From contig OV884057.1 of assembly GCA_930367215.1 (NCBI GenBank), positions 202,295,621 through 202,359,620 on the forward strand: a stretch of DNA of 64,000 bases, in the 5' to 3' direction. A program made the translations under genes and the position numbers. Under the pieces are notes generated by a model. The model made no database searches. It was not told where the DNA came from and saw only the letters and a program-made list of their open reading frames with translations. The DNA comes from Pollenia angustigena. Taxonomy: Eukaryota; Arthropoda; Insecta; Diptera; Polleniidae. How positions within the stretch are numbered: the stretch's first letter is position 1; each line of letters opens with the position of its first letter. Below are positions 1 to 12,268 of the stretch, piece by piece.

Positions 1-3000
1 GAGATCGAAAAACCTACTTTGGGCTCTGCATAAAGCATTTGGCAAGGAATTTTATTTGATTGGTATATTAAGATTCATAGCGGACATTACAAGTTTTACT
101 GGTCCTTTACTATTGGGTGCTTTATTAAGACAAGCATCTTCTGGAGCTGAGACAAATGAAGAGGACTTTAATTGGAAGCCTTATTTATACGCACTGGGTC
201 TATTTGGTACTCAGCTGATATGTAAGTAATTTTCTTTTAAAATTTTTTGGAAGGAAATTTAATGTATTTTTTTATTTTTACAGTTGCTTTTTGCTCATGC
301 CACTTTAATTGGCGCATGTCTATGATTGGTATGAAAATGCGCATCGGCCTGGTCAGTGCTATTTATCGCAAAGCCTTAGAAGCTCGTGGCCTAAAAAATG
401 CCCGTCCGGAAGTATTAAATCTTATGTCAACTGATACAGATCGAATTGTGAATTCTTGCATTTCTTTCCACTCATTTTGGAGCATCCCATTTCAATTATT
501 TACTACTCTCTACTTACTATACACCCAGCTGGGAGCTGCTTTTATAGCTGGTGTCATTTTTGCTGCAGCTCTTATACCCATTAATCGTTGGTTAGCCAAA
601 CGTATAGCTGAATATTCGCAGGGTCTTATGACAGCGAAAGATGCGCGTATATCGGCAACTAGTGAAACCATTACAGGTGCCAAGCAAATAAAACTAAATG
701 CTTGGGAAGATATTTTCATTAAGAAAATATTAAACTTTCGTAAAGATGAAATTAATTTTTTGGCCAAACGTAAATATTTAGATGCCTGGTGTGTTTATTT
801 TTGGGCCACTACACCAGTGTTAATGTGTTTCCTAACTTTCGGAGTATCAGTGTGGATGGGTAATCCTTTAATAGCTTCCACTACATACACAAGTGTGGCT
901 TTGTTGAATTTACTCATTGGTCCGTTGAATGCATTCCCTTGGGTACTGAATGGTTTAATCGAGGCATGGATTTCAGTGAAACGTGTGCAAGAGTTAATGG
1001 ATGTATGTATATTTATTATTTGTTTCGACGATTCATTTTTTTGTAAAAAACAAATGTTTTTGAGCTTAACTCGATTGATAAATTTATTGTCTTCTAAAAA
1101 ACTTCTTACCACCACAAAAAATATAAATTTTGAACATTTCGAAAGACACATTTAAGAACCAACAACATTATAGGGCAATTTTAACTCAGTTTTAACAAGT
1201 TTAGGATGTTTTTTTATTATATAAGTAAGTTTCATTGTCCGTTAGTAAGGGGGCAAATAGTATTTGTTACATATTAGATTATATTTAAAATGGACAAGAT
1301 GACTTCCAAAGCGTGCCTTTGTGCTGTTGAGTACTAGTTTCCTTTACCACTCGATCTCCTCAGAGGGTTTTGCCGTCTTACACTCGCAGCCATCGACGAC
1401 TGCTGACGTCAATAGTCAAACATCAATCCTTAAACCAAATTGTATTTTAACCTTTGGTAGATCGAAATTTGCTTTTTTGAATGATTATCCATTTTTAATT
1501 GATTTTACATGTTTTTCCTTTACCTCTGGTTTTTCGTACTTTTCGTCAAGAATTCTTCTTGAAGTCCAAAGTACATTTTCGTTTTTTCATGTTTGTCTTT
1601 CTTTTTCTTGTTGACCTTTTTCAGCACAAGTTGAAGGACAAATGTACACATAGAGCTCGTACCTTAGCTATTGTTTAGTATTGAGGTAATTTTGTTGAAC
1701 TATTTATGGTTTTTAATCCAAATTTTCAATATTTTCAATCAGGCTTAAGTTCATCAAATTTAATTTTCATTAAATTATTTTTATGAAGAAAGGAATTTTA
1801 CAACATGAAAATTAATTAAAATTGTTATTGATAACCTGAGATTTGAACCCAGGCGGCTGGTCTGAGATTTGAAAAATAATTTAGTGAAAATTAAATTTGA
1901 TGAACTTAAGCCTGATTGAAAATATTAAAAATTTGGATTAAAAACCATAAATAGTTCAACAAAATTACCACAATACTAATTATTAAGAAAAACATAAAAA
2001 TGTTTTACCGAATATTTTACATTTAATTTTTGATTTTAATACTGAAAATTCCAAATAATCCTAAGTTTTTTGACCTAAAATAAGCTTGGTTTGAAACAAA
2101 GCGAATTTGTTACAGGTGGTCTTTAAAGTCCTGCTGATATAAGCTACAATCACTGTTGGATGTCAAAATTTGGTTTATTCGCTTTTATTATTTTTGTTTC
2201 TGTTTTTGTCATTGTACAATGATTTTACAAAACCAAATTGCTTGTGGTTTTTGTACGAGTTGTACTTGTTGTAGTACCGAGATTACCTGGGATGAATTCG
2301 CCTTGGTTTGAAATTTTTTGCTATGTTTGCTTTGCTTATTTTAATTTTTTTCAACACCTTTTTGATGATTTTTCTATGAAAAATGTTTCGTTTTATTTGG
2401 AACCAATCTAGTAGCTTCACGAAAATTTACAATTTTTGACGTATTTTTTCCAAAGTGTTTATTAGTTGCGTTCGAGAACACAAAAGTTTTTACTATTTTT
2501 TACTAAACTTTACTGCATTTTACGAAATTGCGTTCGAGTACACAAAATGCAGTAAATGAGAACATAAATTGAGAGCGAAAAGTGACAGTTCTTGTTTGAG
2601 TGTTTACAAATTTTTACTGCAGAAATTTTTGCAGTAAAATTTAGTAAATCAAAAAAACATATGTTTCAAAAGGTAAACAAACAAATGTAACAAATAAAAA
2701 GCATACAAATTGTGAAAAAATTGTTAAATAAAAAAAAAGTTGAAATAAAAATTAAACCAAAACAAAAAGTGAATAAATATTAATTAATTAAACTTGTTTG
2801 TGTAGCATTTATTTGGCTAAATACAAACTTTTGAAATTAGTTTTGTTCTGTTAATTTTTTAGAGTTGTAAATGTGTGAAGTATTTGGGTACTTAAGTAAT
2901 CAATAGCAAAAAAAAATATTCATGTTCTTTTAAATAATTTAACCCGCTACAAATTAGTAAAATCAAATAAAATAAAAAAACAAACAAATATGAAAGATTT

Positions 3001-6000
3001 CATAAAATAGTTTGTTTGTATTTTCCAAAAATGTTCGTGTTATAAAAAGTATTTAATCGAGTACCGATAAGAAAACGAGTTAAGTAGTCAAAAGTGTCAA
3101 TATTTTTCAACACTTCAATTATTTGCCATCAGCTGTTGCCTTTATTTTACGAATTTTTACAAATTTTGCGTTCGCGTACTTTTTTGGACAACAGCTTTTT
3201 GTGAGAGAAAATTTTTTAGTTTACTCATTTACTGCATTTTACTGTAAAAGTACTCAAACGCACCTATTATTAGCCTGTTCATATATTTCCGAATGAAAAC
3301 TTCGTTCGCTTAACTTACATTTAAAACAATAACAAATTATAAAATATTGTTTTACATGTAATTAAATTGAACGAAGTATTCGATCGAAATCGATGAACAT
3401 GCCATAAATTTTTCACACCTATTAAATATTAGACGTCCTACACGTAACCACTAGTTTTGTAAAATAATTTGCTTTGCAAAATGTTTGGCTAGATCAAACA
3501 GCATTTAACAGTTTCTGAATTACGTAATACAATTATCGTCTTACAAATAACGTTTAGTAAATCAGTAGAAATTGTTTAAAATAAAGCTAAAGTTTGCTTT
3601 TTTTTTGGATTTTTTCGTCAAATATTTGTTAGGTCTGAACATACCTTAAATTAAAAAATAAATAAAGTAATTGGAGGAATTCAAGTAACGAATTCTTTTA
3701 ATTTTTTATTTAATGAAGTCAGATAAGCCCTTCTTAAGATTTTTTAAAATGTATGAAAACAGATATGTATGTGTTAGCACAAAATGTTCTACATGTTAGT
3801 CATATTTTTGTTTAAAGAAGGATTTCAAGGCAGAGAGTGTAATTTTTACATAATTACTTTTGTTTCAGCTTCAAAATTTAGATTTTTCTTCCTATTACGA
3901 TCCCATAATTAAAGGTAGTTCAATGACATTGTCTGATGAACGACCAGTGGTGTTACAATTTAAAGATGCCACATTTGAGTACGATCTAAAAAATAACGAT
4001 GATGATTTGCAAGCAGCAATATTTAGATTGGAAAATGTTACTATGGAAGTGAAAAAGGTGATTAAAGTTTTACAAAAATATTATAGATCTTAAATAATAA
4101 TGAAAATATTAAAAAATAATAATATTTATCTTAATTTAAAATTCTAGGGTGAACTTGTATGTATTGAAGGTCCAGTAGGAGCTGGAAAAAGTAGTTTTAT
4201 TGCAGCCATAGTAGCTGGTATAAATTGTTTAGATGGCTCAGTATGTGTCCACGATTTAACTTCTGGTAAGTGTTCATTTTTTTTGTATTTTTTTTTTAAA
4301 CACAGTTTTGTTTTTTTAAAGGTTTTGGTTATGTACCTCAAACGCCTTGGCTACAACGTGGCACCATACGTGATAATATTGTTTGGGGTAGTGTTTTCGA
4401 TGAGAAATGGTATAAATCGGTTTTATTTGCCTGTGCTTTAAATGATGACTTAACAGTATTGGGTGGTGATTTGGTGGGTGTGGGTGAAAATGGTCGCACT
4501 TTATCTGGTGGTCAAAGAGCTAGGGTGGCACTAGCTAGAGCAGTGTATCAGGATAAGAAAGGTTAGTAAAAGCTTTGATAACATTGTTTTCGTTTTCTTT
4601 GGAATTTTCTTCTTCTTTTATTTTTGTAGTTTATTTATTGGATGATATTTTAGCTTCTTTGGATGCTCATGTGTCCCGGCATATTGTTAAGCATTGCATT
4701 TTAAACTTGTTAAAGGATAAAACAAGAATTATTGTAACACGCAGTGTTACTTTGTTCTATCACGCTAATCAGGTAAATAGTGAAAAATTTGTACAATACT
4801 TTTGATAATAACATAGATCAACAAATATATAAAAAAATTAAAATTTTATACATATTCTTTTTCTAAATTGTTGTTTATTGTTGATGTGTTTTGTTTAAAC
4901 TTTGATATTGTTACAAGTAGAACTGTTGCTATAATTCTTATACGTTTAACAGTTTTATTTGGTTTAATATCTTTAGTTTGTCTAAAACCTTTATGGATGA
5001 AGTTTCCTGATGATCTGGCCTAAGCAACCAGTGAAATGCATAGGAATAGCTTATCCCATCAACAATAAATTTCAAGTGTTTTTATCAATAATAAAAACTG
5101 GGAATTAAGCACGAATAACAAAATCTTTTGAAATTAAAATTTTGTATTCCCAAAAATTGAAATTACTTTTTGATAATAAACAGGCAGTGCACGGCCTAAA
5201 AAACACTTAATTGACAACATCTTTTGTAAGTTGTTGTTTTTTTCATTTTGTTTTTCTTAACCTACTTACAACTACAATTAATGTTGAGAGAATTTCAACT
5301 AATTGTAGTGGGGAAATGTAAGATGAGATGAACCCACTGTTGTTTATTGTTGATGTGTTTTGTTTAAACTTTGATATTGTTACAAGTAGAACTGTTGCTA
5401 TAATTCTTATACGTTTAACAGTTTTATTTGGTTTAATATCTTTAGTTTGTCTAAAACCTTTATGGATGAAGTTTCCTGATGATCTGCCTAAGCAACCAGT
5501 GAAATGCATAGGAATAGCTTATCCCATCAACAATAAATTTCAAGTGTTTTTATCAATAATAAAAACTGGGAATTAAGCAGGAATATCAAAATCTTTTGAA
5601 ATTAAAATTTTGTATTCCCAAAAATTGAAATTACTTTTTGATATTTTAAAATCCTATTTTTTATTCCCTCAGATTTTACACGTTGAAAATGGCAGACTTA
5701 CCCCAAGCGAATACATGTCGGAAAGCATTGACTTGAGTTTAGAAGACTCAAATGATGAGGCTGATATGATGGAAAGGAGAGGATCTTTAAATTTCGATGA
5801 TTTACAATGGTCCCAGGAAAAGAATAATGTAGACAGCATAATGTTAGAGGTATTTAAAAAAATGTATGTTCAATAAATTAAAAACTCATAATTTAACTGC
5901 CTACTTTAGGAAACCAGAGAATATGGAAATTTATCTATTAATGTATTAAGCTGCTATTGGAGAGCTGTAACGACACCTTTAGGTCTAATTGTACTAATTT

Positions 6001-7824
6001 CAGTGGTATTAATGCAAGTTACACGCAATTTATCTGATGCTTGGTTGGCGCATTGGGTAACGGATACAACATTGGATAATAACACAAATAAAGACAACAG
6101 TTTAGGTCATGTAATACAGCCACTTCAGTGGAAAGTGGCTCTTAATGAAACTTCTTCTGGTCATACAACGGATTATTATTTGGGCATATTTGCTTCCTTA
6201 ACAATTACTAATTCAGTTATGACTTTGGCCAGAGCTTTTCTTTTTGCCTATGCTGGCCTAAAAGCGGCCAAATTCATCCATGAAAAATTGCTTGATAAAG
6301 TAATACATGTAAGTATTATTTTCATTTAATGTACATAGTATGTATTTCTAAAACCACGTTTTGTGTTTATTTTAGGCCAAATTCAGCTTTTTTGATGTCA
6401 CTTCAGTTGGCCGTATTTTAAATCGTTTTTCGTCTGACACCTACACTGTCGATGATTCTTTGCCATTTATTTTGAATATTTTATTGGCTCAACTCGTAGG
6501 TTTATTTGGATCGGTATTAATTAGTTTGTATGCCATGCCTTGGTTAAGTTTAGTGATTATACCCATGGTTCCTGTGTATTTAAGTTTACAACATCGTTAT
6601 CGTCATGCTTCTCGTGATATTAAGCGACTTTCAAGCAATGCGTTATCTCCCTTGTATACCCATTTTACTGAAACTTTAGAGGGTCTAGTCACAATAAGAA
6701 CCATGCGTGCAAGTGTTCGTTTTCAACGAGATTTTCATGTTAAGTTAGAGGAAAGTATTAAGGCTCAATTAACCTCTTCAGCAGCCCAAAATTGGTTAAG
6801 TATACGTTTACAATTATTGGGAGCTTTGTTGGTGGGAGGTGCCGGCATTTTAGCGGCCATTACTTCGGCACATGCTACTAATCCTGGTTTAGTGGGATTG
6901 GCCATTTCTTATGCTTTAGGTACTACAAATCTTCTGGGAGGACTTCTTAATGCATTGGCAGAAACCGAGCAAGAACTAGTGGCAGTAGAACGTATAGAAC
7001 AGTATCTGCAAATTGAAGGTGAAGAAAATGCTGAAGGTTCAATTAATCCTCCCTTTGGTTGGCCGACACAAGGAGCTTTGAGTTTTAAAAATGTCCAGCT
7101 AAGCTACAGGGAACATTTGACACCAGCCTTAAACGATTTAAATTTCAAAACGGAAGCTTTCGAACGTTTGGCTATAGTGGGCCGCACTGGAGCCGGAAAA
7201 ACTTCAATACTAGCGGCTTTAATGAGAATAGCTCCTTTAAGCGAAGGAGAAATAACCTTAGATAGTGTTAATTTAAAAACTTTAGCTTTAAGTATTTTGC
7301 GTGATCGAATTGGTTTAATACCACAAGAACCCTTTCTTTTCGAGGGTACAGTCCGAGAAAATCTTGATCCACGTTCTTCATATTATGATTCGACAATATG
7401 GCATGCTGTTACAAATTGTTCGGCAATTACCTATTTAGTGCAATCTATGGGCGGTTTGGATGGCAAGCTAGAGAGAGGTGGCGCAAATTTATCAGCAGGA
7501 CAAAAACAATTATTATGCTTAGCTCGAGCTTTACTAAAAAATCCAAAAGTAATATGTATTGATGAGGGAACATCGAATTTAGATAACGATTCTGAGTTCG
7601 CAATGCATCAAGCTTTGCGTTCCTCCTTTAAAAGTTCTACTGTAATATTTATAGCACATCGTTTGAATGGTTTACAAAATATGGACCGTATTATTGTCAT
7701 GGATCAAGGAGAAATAAAAGAACAGGGTACGCCACAAGAATTGGCTTTAAATAAAAATTCTCTCTTTTATAGTATGTTACATGCTCAACATATAAGCATA
7801 GAGGAATTTTCTCAAAGAGAATAA
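1..7824 (+). CDS. ABCC10/MRP7-type ABC transporter (5' end outside window)
   Basis: A membrane ATP-driven exporter of the ABCC (MRP) class; by family, exports amphipathic and conjugated compounds. Coding exons, joined in frame: 1-221, 284-1002, 3869-4057, 4148-4265, 4322-4561, 4630-4772, 5673-5849, 5910-6308, 6376-7824; introns start GT and end AG. They give 1217 residues in order TMD1, NBD1, TMD2, NBD2. NBD1 has Walker [10 protein letters not shown], signature LSGGQ and Walker B VYLLDD. NBD2 has Walker [10 protein letters not shown], signature LSAGQ and Walker B VICIDEG with the catalytic Glu. As usual in ABCC proteins, NBD1 has Asp where the catalytic Glu would be; its H-loop reads VTRSV, without the usual His. 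The linker '[12 protein letters not shown]' and 'ALNDDL' in NBD1 recall vertebrate ABCC10 and Drosophila CG7806. The N-terminal exons are missing because the window starts inside an exon. Confidence 0.93.
1675..1979. mobile_element. Foldback element, family F1, copy 1
   Basis: Inverted repeat of about 110-bp arms (left 1675-1787, right about 1872-1979) starting TTAGTATTGAGG and ending in its complement. The unpaired centre includes the B-box-like string GATTTGAACCCAGG. A second copy with one recognisable arm and the same centre is at 58927-59125. No coding sequence. Confidence 0.75.
2463..3266. mobile_element. Non-autonomous TIR transposon of about 0.8 kb
   Basis: Left end TAGTTGCGTTCGAGAAC matches, inverted, the right end read as TAGGTGCGTTTGAGTAC. 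Inside both ends are repeated copies of a TTTACTGCATTTTAC motif in inverted orientation. No reading frame for a transposase. Flanking 8-mers (GTGTTTAT and TTATTAGC) do not match, so the superfamily is unresolved. Confidence 0.6.
4869..5174 (+). repeat. Dispersed repeat R1, copy A (5' truncated)
   Basis: About 305 bp nearly identical to 5340-5642 in the same intron (offset about 469 bp), with one extra G in GATCTGGCCTAAGC. Related copies are at 41876-42165 (same orientation) and 47455-47640 (inverted). Copy A lacks the first ~118 bp seen in copies B and C. No terminal inverted repeats seen. Confidence 0.8.
5222..5642 (+). repeat. Dispersed repeat R1, copy B (longest)
   Basis: Contains the region shared with copy A (5340-5642) plus about 118 bp upstream shared with copy C at 41876. 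It contains an open frame of 82 codons (5328-5576), but the other copies carry frame-breaking indels, so I treat it as non-coding. It ends 30 bp before the acceptor of the ABC transporter exon at 5673. Confidence 0.8.
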
Positions 7825-8017
7825 TTTTTTTTTTAATTTATCTTTAAAATTCTTTCCCTCTTAATTTATTTTAATTATTTTACGGTATTAAACAGTTGTT
7901 AAGAGAAATGTAGTTTTGATCCTCTTATATACAATTATAGTATGGGTTTTAACAAAGAAGTTTTGTTTAAAATCCTTCTTCCTAAACAGTTTTAAATTTT
8001 TTATATATTAGTTTTAC

Positions 8018-8023
8018 AATAAA
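8018..8023 (+). terminator. AATAAA poly(A) signal of the ABC transporter
   Basis: An AATAAA hexamer lies 194 bp after the stop codon at 7822-7824, in A+T-rich sequence. It is the first canonical signal after the stop and would give a short 3' UTR. Motif only. Confidence 0.5.
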
Positions 8024-8328
8024 CTTGAGTTTTGAATTTCTAAATAATATAAATTTGAAATTTTAAAATCAGTTACAACCCCAATCTTTGTAATTTGTAA
8101 TTGATTCGGATCTTTGCTCCGGAACAATATACATACATACATACATTGTTAATTAGAAATAATAAAAGACTTTACTAAATACATAGTCGCTTTGTTTAAA
8201 TATTCAAGTATTTAAGAAAAAAACGTATCTATAGTTTATTCAGTTGTCACGCATTCTTACAAGATGTTAGCTCAACAGAATTTTATTTTGTATTCGTCAC
8301 ATACATATCGCACTTGATCAAACCCCCT
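8024..8328. other. Spacer downstream of ABC transporter
   Basis: A+T-rich sequence with an ACATACAT microsatellite near 8130-8146. No gene or clear element seen. Confidence 0.6.
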
Positions 8329-8634
8329 GGGGGGTTACGAAATACCGATTCGAAAGAAATAATATACGAGTTCGAACAATTTGTACTCTGTATTACGATT
8401 TTCGCAATCGATCGAAAGTATGACAGAGGTTGTATTTTTTTAAAAATGGGAAATTTGATGAAAACTTATTGTTCGTAAAAGAGAGTGGCTGTTGAGAAAC
8501 TGAGTTTTTGTTTTCAATAAAGTATAAAAAACGTCCATTTATTCGAAACAAATATTAAGAAAATCGTAATACACAGTACAAATTGTTCGAATCCGTAAAT
8601 GATTTCTTTCGAATCGAAATACGCGGTAACCCTC
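8329..8634. mobile_element. Foldback/TIR element with ~75-bp inverted ends
   Basis: Left end GGGGGGTTACGAAATACCGA and the complement of the right end GGAGGGTTACCGCGTATTTC share about 75 bp including GATTCGAAAGAAAT, GTTCGAACAATTTGTAC and GTATTACGATTTTC. No coding potential. It abuts the next element's CAGTG terminus. Confidence 0.65.
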
Positions 8635-8976
8635 CAGTGTTCGAAGATAAACACCTAATATCGCTTCTTAGTGTTCGGTTCGGTATATATTTTTTGCCAA
8701 TAGCCATGTGGAAATCTTAATTTATTGGATAACTTGACACAAGGCATGGATAAATTATAGCAAATCGATTGATTAAAGACTTTTCTTAACCGTATGGATG
8801 TGTTTTTGCTAAGACATTATTAGGAGACATATTCCGGCTAGGCGAACATATTCATATTCATATTCGGTAGATTTGTGGGAAACACAAACGCTAATAGTGT
8901 TTGTGGAGAAAATTATTAAAAAAAATAACGTTTCCCTGTTTGTCATCTTTCGAACACAAAAATAATACTGCATTAT

Positions 8977-10016
8977 CAGGCCTGTTCTGAAAATCACATT
9001 TTATAAAAGTGATTTGAAATCACAAGAAAGGTGTTCTGGGCATATTATTTTGTGATTTCAAAACGTTCAGCTACGTTAACAACTTTCACTTTGTTATTTT
9101 TGCGACTATTGTAAGATGGCCGTCATAATAAATTACTTAAATAAAATATTCAATGTGTTGTTTATTAATTGTTTATGCAATAAACTATTTTATTTGCAAC
9201 AAATCCTTTAAAAATAAGAAAATTCGACGACACTAAAAAAGTTATATTTGCTTTTGAAACTTCTGTTGTGATTTCAGTTTGTTTTTTCTAGTTGAATTAA
9301 AGATCGCTAATTTGCTAACAGCGGCATGAAAGCAAAGTATAATATTTATTAAAAATTGTAAGAGCTGTACAGAATCACAGGAAAAAAATCGCTTCTATCG
9401 CGAAAATGGCTAAATTCGCGAAAAATTGCAAGCTTATAAACAAGCCCTAAATTTTATTTGAAATCGCTAAATGGGTAAAAAAATAAAAAAAAAGAAAAAA
9501 TATTGCGAAAATTCGCGAAAAAATTTTATATTTCAAACGAGCCATAAAATTGATTGAAAGTCCCTAAAACTATAAGAAATGGCAAAAATTCGGTAAAAAT
9601 GTCTAAATTAGCGGAAATTCGCAAAAATTTGCTAACAGCGGCATGATAGCAAAATTCTACTATTTATTATAAATCGTCAAAGCTATAAAGAATCGAAAAC
9701 TTATAGAAACAAATTGCTTTTATCGCGAACATGGCTAAAATTCGCAAAAAATTGCAAAATTTTAAACACATCCTAAACTTAATTTGAGATCGCTAAATTG
9801 GTTAAAAACACAAATTGTTGAATAATAACATAAAAAGCGTTAAAAATTAGCTATGATTTTCTAGAACAAACTTTTTGTGTTTGCTTGTGCTTTCGTCAAT
9901 TGAAAATCACACCGAAAAACACAAAAACGGTGTGATTTACAGAACACCACAAAATCACACGTGTGATTTTAAAAGCACATGTGATTTGAAATCACGTGAT
10001 TTTCAGAACAGACCTG
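8977..10016. mobile_element. TIR element, family M1 (CAGGCCTG ends), long copy
   Basis: Left end CAGGCCTGTTCTGAAAATCA; right end in complement CAGGTCTGTTCTGAAAATCA. Subterminal repeats of GATTTGAAATCAC. It interrupts the H1 element: comparison with 20040-20090 shows the uninterrupted sequence. Two shorter relatives are at 47076-47314 and 49802-50164. No transposase frame. Confidence 0.75.
9310..9835 (+). repeat. Two tandem ~317-bp units of the 'GCGAAAATTCGCGAA' repeat
   Basis: TTTGCTAACAGCGGCATG recurs at about 9310 and 9627, each followed by ATCGCTTCTATCGCGAA-like and AAATTCGCGAAAA-like strings. The same sequence occurs at 14240-14451 plus 15133-15310 (interrupted) and as inverted fragments near 16890-16980 and 45915-46010. 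Dispersed repeat with internal tandem amplification; unknown class. Confidence 0.65.
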
Positions 10017-10614
10017 TATTTTATTACATTTAGTTCCGTTCCGTTTTTTTTAAACCACAAATTTCATTGTGTTCGATTCGGTTCGGTTCATTTAATGTTC
10101 GTGGCTTTTGGCTGGTAATAAAAACCAAACATTTTTTACAAAAACAAAATACACATACAAAAAAAAAGAAATAAACAAAAAGCCAGCAATACACAAGCTG
10201 TTCATGCTGCGGTCGTTGCTAAATTTGTTTGTTTGTTCGTTTCTTTATCAATGTAAAAAAAGAAACATTATAGAACGCGAGCTATATTGTTGCCATTACT
10301 TAAGCTGTGATATATTTAAAGTTTAAAGTAATATGTATTTTTTAAATATTAAAATTAATTTTTATATTTGTATGATCCTGAGTACATCTAAAACTTTTTA
10401 ATGTGATTAAATTTTCATATTACAATCCCTTGAAAAAGTCGACAAACAATCGACGAAACGTCGGGAACAAAATATTGTAATTAAAAATTTAATTTTATTT
10501 ACATTGAAGAAATTTAGGCCCTATTAGCTTGACAAAAATAATATTCATTAAAATACAATGTTTGTGTATGGTATCACTACAATTGTTCTGTTTTTAACGA
10601 AGAACAGAACAATA

Positions 10615-10864
10615 TATCTATGGCATTTTGACAAAACATCAATAATTTAAAAGGTTGAAAAAAATGTTGTAAATCGTACGAATTTTCATTCAAAAAACAT
10701 TTTTGTTTACTTTTTTAAAATTTTGTATTAAAAATAAAATTTTTCTGTAAAATTGGTTTATTTTATTTTTTGATATACATAAATGATTTTGTCACCGAGT
10801 TTTTTTAAAAACTTTTTTGCTATCTTATCTCGACTTAAGATGTTTTGTCAAAATGTCACAGATA
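10615..10864. mobile_element. Short TIR element, family M2
   Basis: Left TATCTATGGCATTTTGACAA and right end in complement TATCTGTGACATTTTGACAA share 28-bp ends. About 250 bp, non-coding. Same ends as the larger, heavily invaded element at 11182-13190. Confidence 0.7.
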
Positions 10865-11202
10865 AAATATTTGACTCTTTCTTGAAAATTGTAACGATAT
10901 TAAGGGTTGTGTTTGTCTACACAATCACTAAAAAAATAGATATCGTTCTTGGGTGTGTGAGCCGAACGCTAAATAATGTACTGTTTATTTTCGAACACTG
11001 TTATAAACTTAAATATCGTTCGTGACATCCGTATTTATAAGATATGAAATATGTATGTGTTTTGTAAATGTATGTGTACAAAACTTAAAACAACCAAGTG
11101 ATATGATACCCTACAACACAGTATTTAAAAAGTATTTATGAAGTTAAGATACATGAACATTTTTTTGTGCCGAATATTATTTCTGTGGCATTTTGACAAA
11201 GC

Positions 11203-12240
11203 ATTTTTTTTTTCCACGACAGGTACCGTGACCAGGTTAGGTCTATTGTACCCACTCCCCTTAGCTGGCCAAAAGATCCTCTGCTTCCCATAGGAACCCA
11301 ACCAGGGCCTTTGCCGATATATTACCGATTTGGGACGCACACATTATACCATGCCCCAAGTGCCTCCTCCTGGCCCATGCCAGCGCCGGGCAGTCACACA
11401 GTACATGCTCCGTCGTCTAGACATAGTCTGCATTCCTGATCCTCAGCCAGGCCCATCCGATAAAGGTGGTATTTGATCGTGTGGTGACCAGTCAAATAGG
11501 CCACCAGCAGTCGCAGATCCCGTCTGCCGAGACCATTCGTCCTCATTACTTTCCCGGGAGAGATAAATCTCCTTGCCTGACGCATTCCCGGAAGCGATAC
11601 CCAGTATCCCCTATGTTCGCCCAGAGCCCAGTCCTCCATGACGGACTGGACCCCTGCCCAACTTAGTCCACAGAAGGGCTCGGGACCTATCATCCGCGCG
11701 TTAGAACCAGCCCTGGCCAGCTCATCAGCCATTTTATTACCCGGGATCCCTGAGTGCCCCGGCACCCAGCAGAGCGTCAATCTGCCCTTGTCCCCAGCTC
11801 CTGTAGCATTCCACGGCACTCCGCCACCAGCCTCGAGGACATTCTCCAAGAAGAGAGAGCTTTAATAGCCGCTTGGCTATCAGTGAAAATCACATCACTG
11901 CCGCCAACCATTCCCCTATCAAGAATGTTGCTGCAACACACATCAATGGCGCAAATCTCGGCCTGAAAAACACTCGGTGATTCGCCCATTGCCATCGAGA
12001 GTCGTGTATTAGGTCCAAAAACCCCTGCACTCACTCCGTGCTCCGATTTTGACCCGTCAGTACACCAGTGCAATTCATGGTTTCCCCGGCATGGATTCCC
12101 AACACTCCAGGACCCTTCGTCCGGAAGGATTGCCCTGAACCTTCTGTTGAAGACCAGTTCCGTGGTCATTATGTCTGCCCTTGTACAGACAGATAGACCC
12201 GGATCCATGTCCATCTTAAGCATCTTAAGCCGAGATAGAA
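11203..12240 (-). mobile_element. 3' fragment of a non-LTR retrotransposon with poly(A)
   Basis: On the minus strand the sequence ends in a run of about 10 A right after the coding region, consistent with a polyadenylated LINE 3' end. It carries the RNase H and C-terminal zinc-knuckle region only. G+C content is visibly higher than the surroundings. Confidence 0.75.
11261..12230 (-). pseudogene. LINE ORF2 C-terminus: RNase H plus Cys-rich tail, frameshifted
   Basis: Remnant of a reverse transcriptase polyprotein. The RNase H domain shows its acidic residues in WCTDGSKSEHG (Asp), FQAEICAID (Glu), VIFTDSQAAI (Asp) and VPGHSGIPGNKMADELA (Asp). A C-terminal CRLCLDD...VLCDCPALAWARRR region follows. 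The frame shifts near 11800 (between the third and fourth acidic motifs) and near 11403, then reads to a stop at 11261-11263. RNase H after RT with this tail is typical of I/Jockey-related non-LTR elements. Dead in this copy. Confidence 0.85.
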
Positions 12241-12268
12241 TAGCAAATAAGTTTATCTTCTTTATATA

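Larger units (their letters stand above)
1003..3868 (+). other. 2.9-kb intron of the ABC transporter holding two TIR elements
   Basis: Donor GTATGT at 1003 and acceptor TTTCAG ending at 3868 join exons in phase 0. The intron holds two separately listed inverted-repeat elements (1675-1979 and 2463-3266). The reading frame of the preceding exon continues to 1155 but beyond 1002 has no family similarity. I see nothing else in it. Confidence 0.8.
8635..11000 (-). mobile_element. hAT-type element, family H1, expanded copy with nested insertions
   Basis: Begins CAGTGTTCGAAGATAAACAC and ends in CTGTTTATTTTCGAACACTG. Its inner parts match, in inverse orientation, the compact 483-bp copy at 19733-20215: near 8930, 10030-10140, 10570-10600 and 10893-10985. 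The extra 1.9 kb is explained mainly by two inserted TIR elements (8977-10016 and 10615-10864). Flanking 8-mers do not match, so the ends may have been rearranged. Confidence 0.65.

Noticed and set aside
1003..1155. Continuation of the transporter exon to the frame stop at 1155
   Set aside because: Similarity to ABCC proteins ends at the GTATGT donor at 1003 and resumes in phase at 3869.
5328..5576. 82-codon frame with a hydrophobic stretch in an ABC transporter intron
   Set aside because: Lies in dispersed repeat R1; the other copies have indels breaking this frame, so it is unlikely to be translated.
8969..10024. 8-bp target duplication for the long M1 element
   Set aside because: Flanks TGCATTAT and TATTTTAT match at only five of eight positions.
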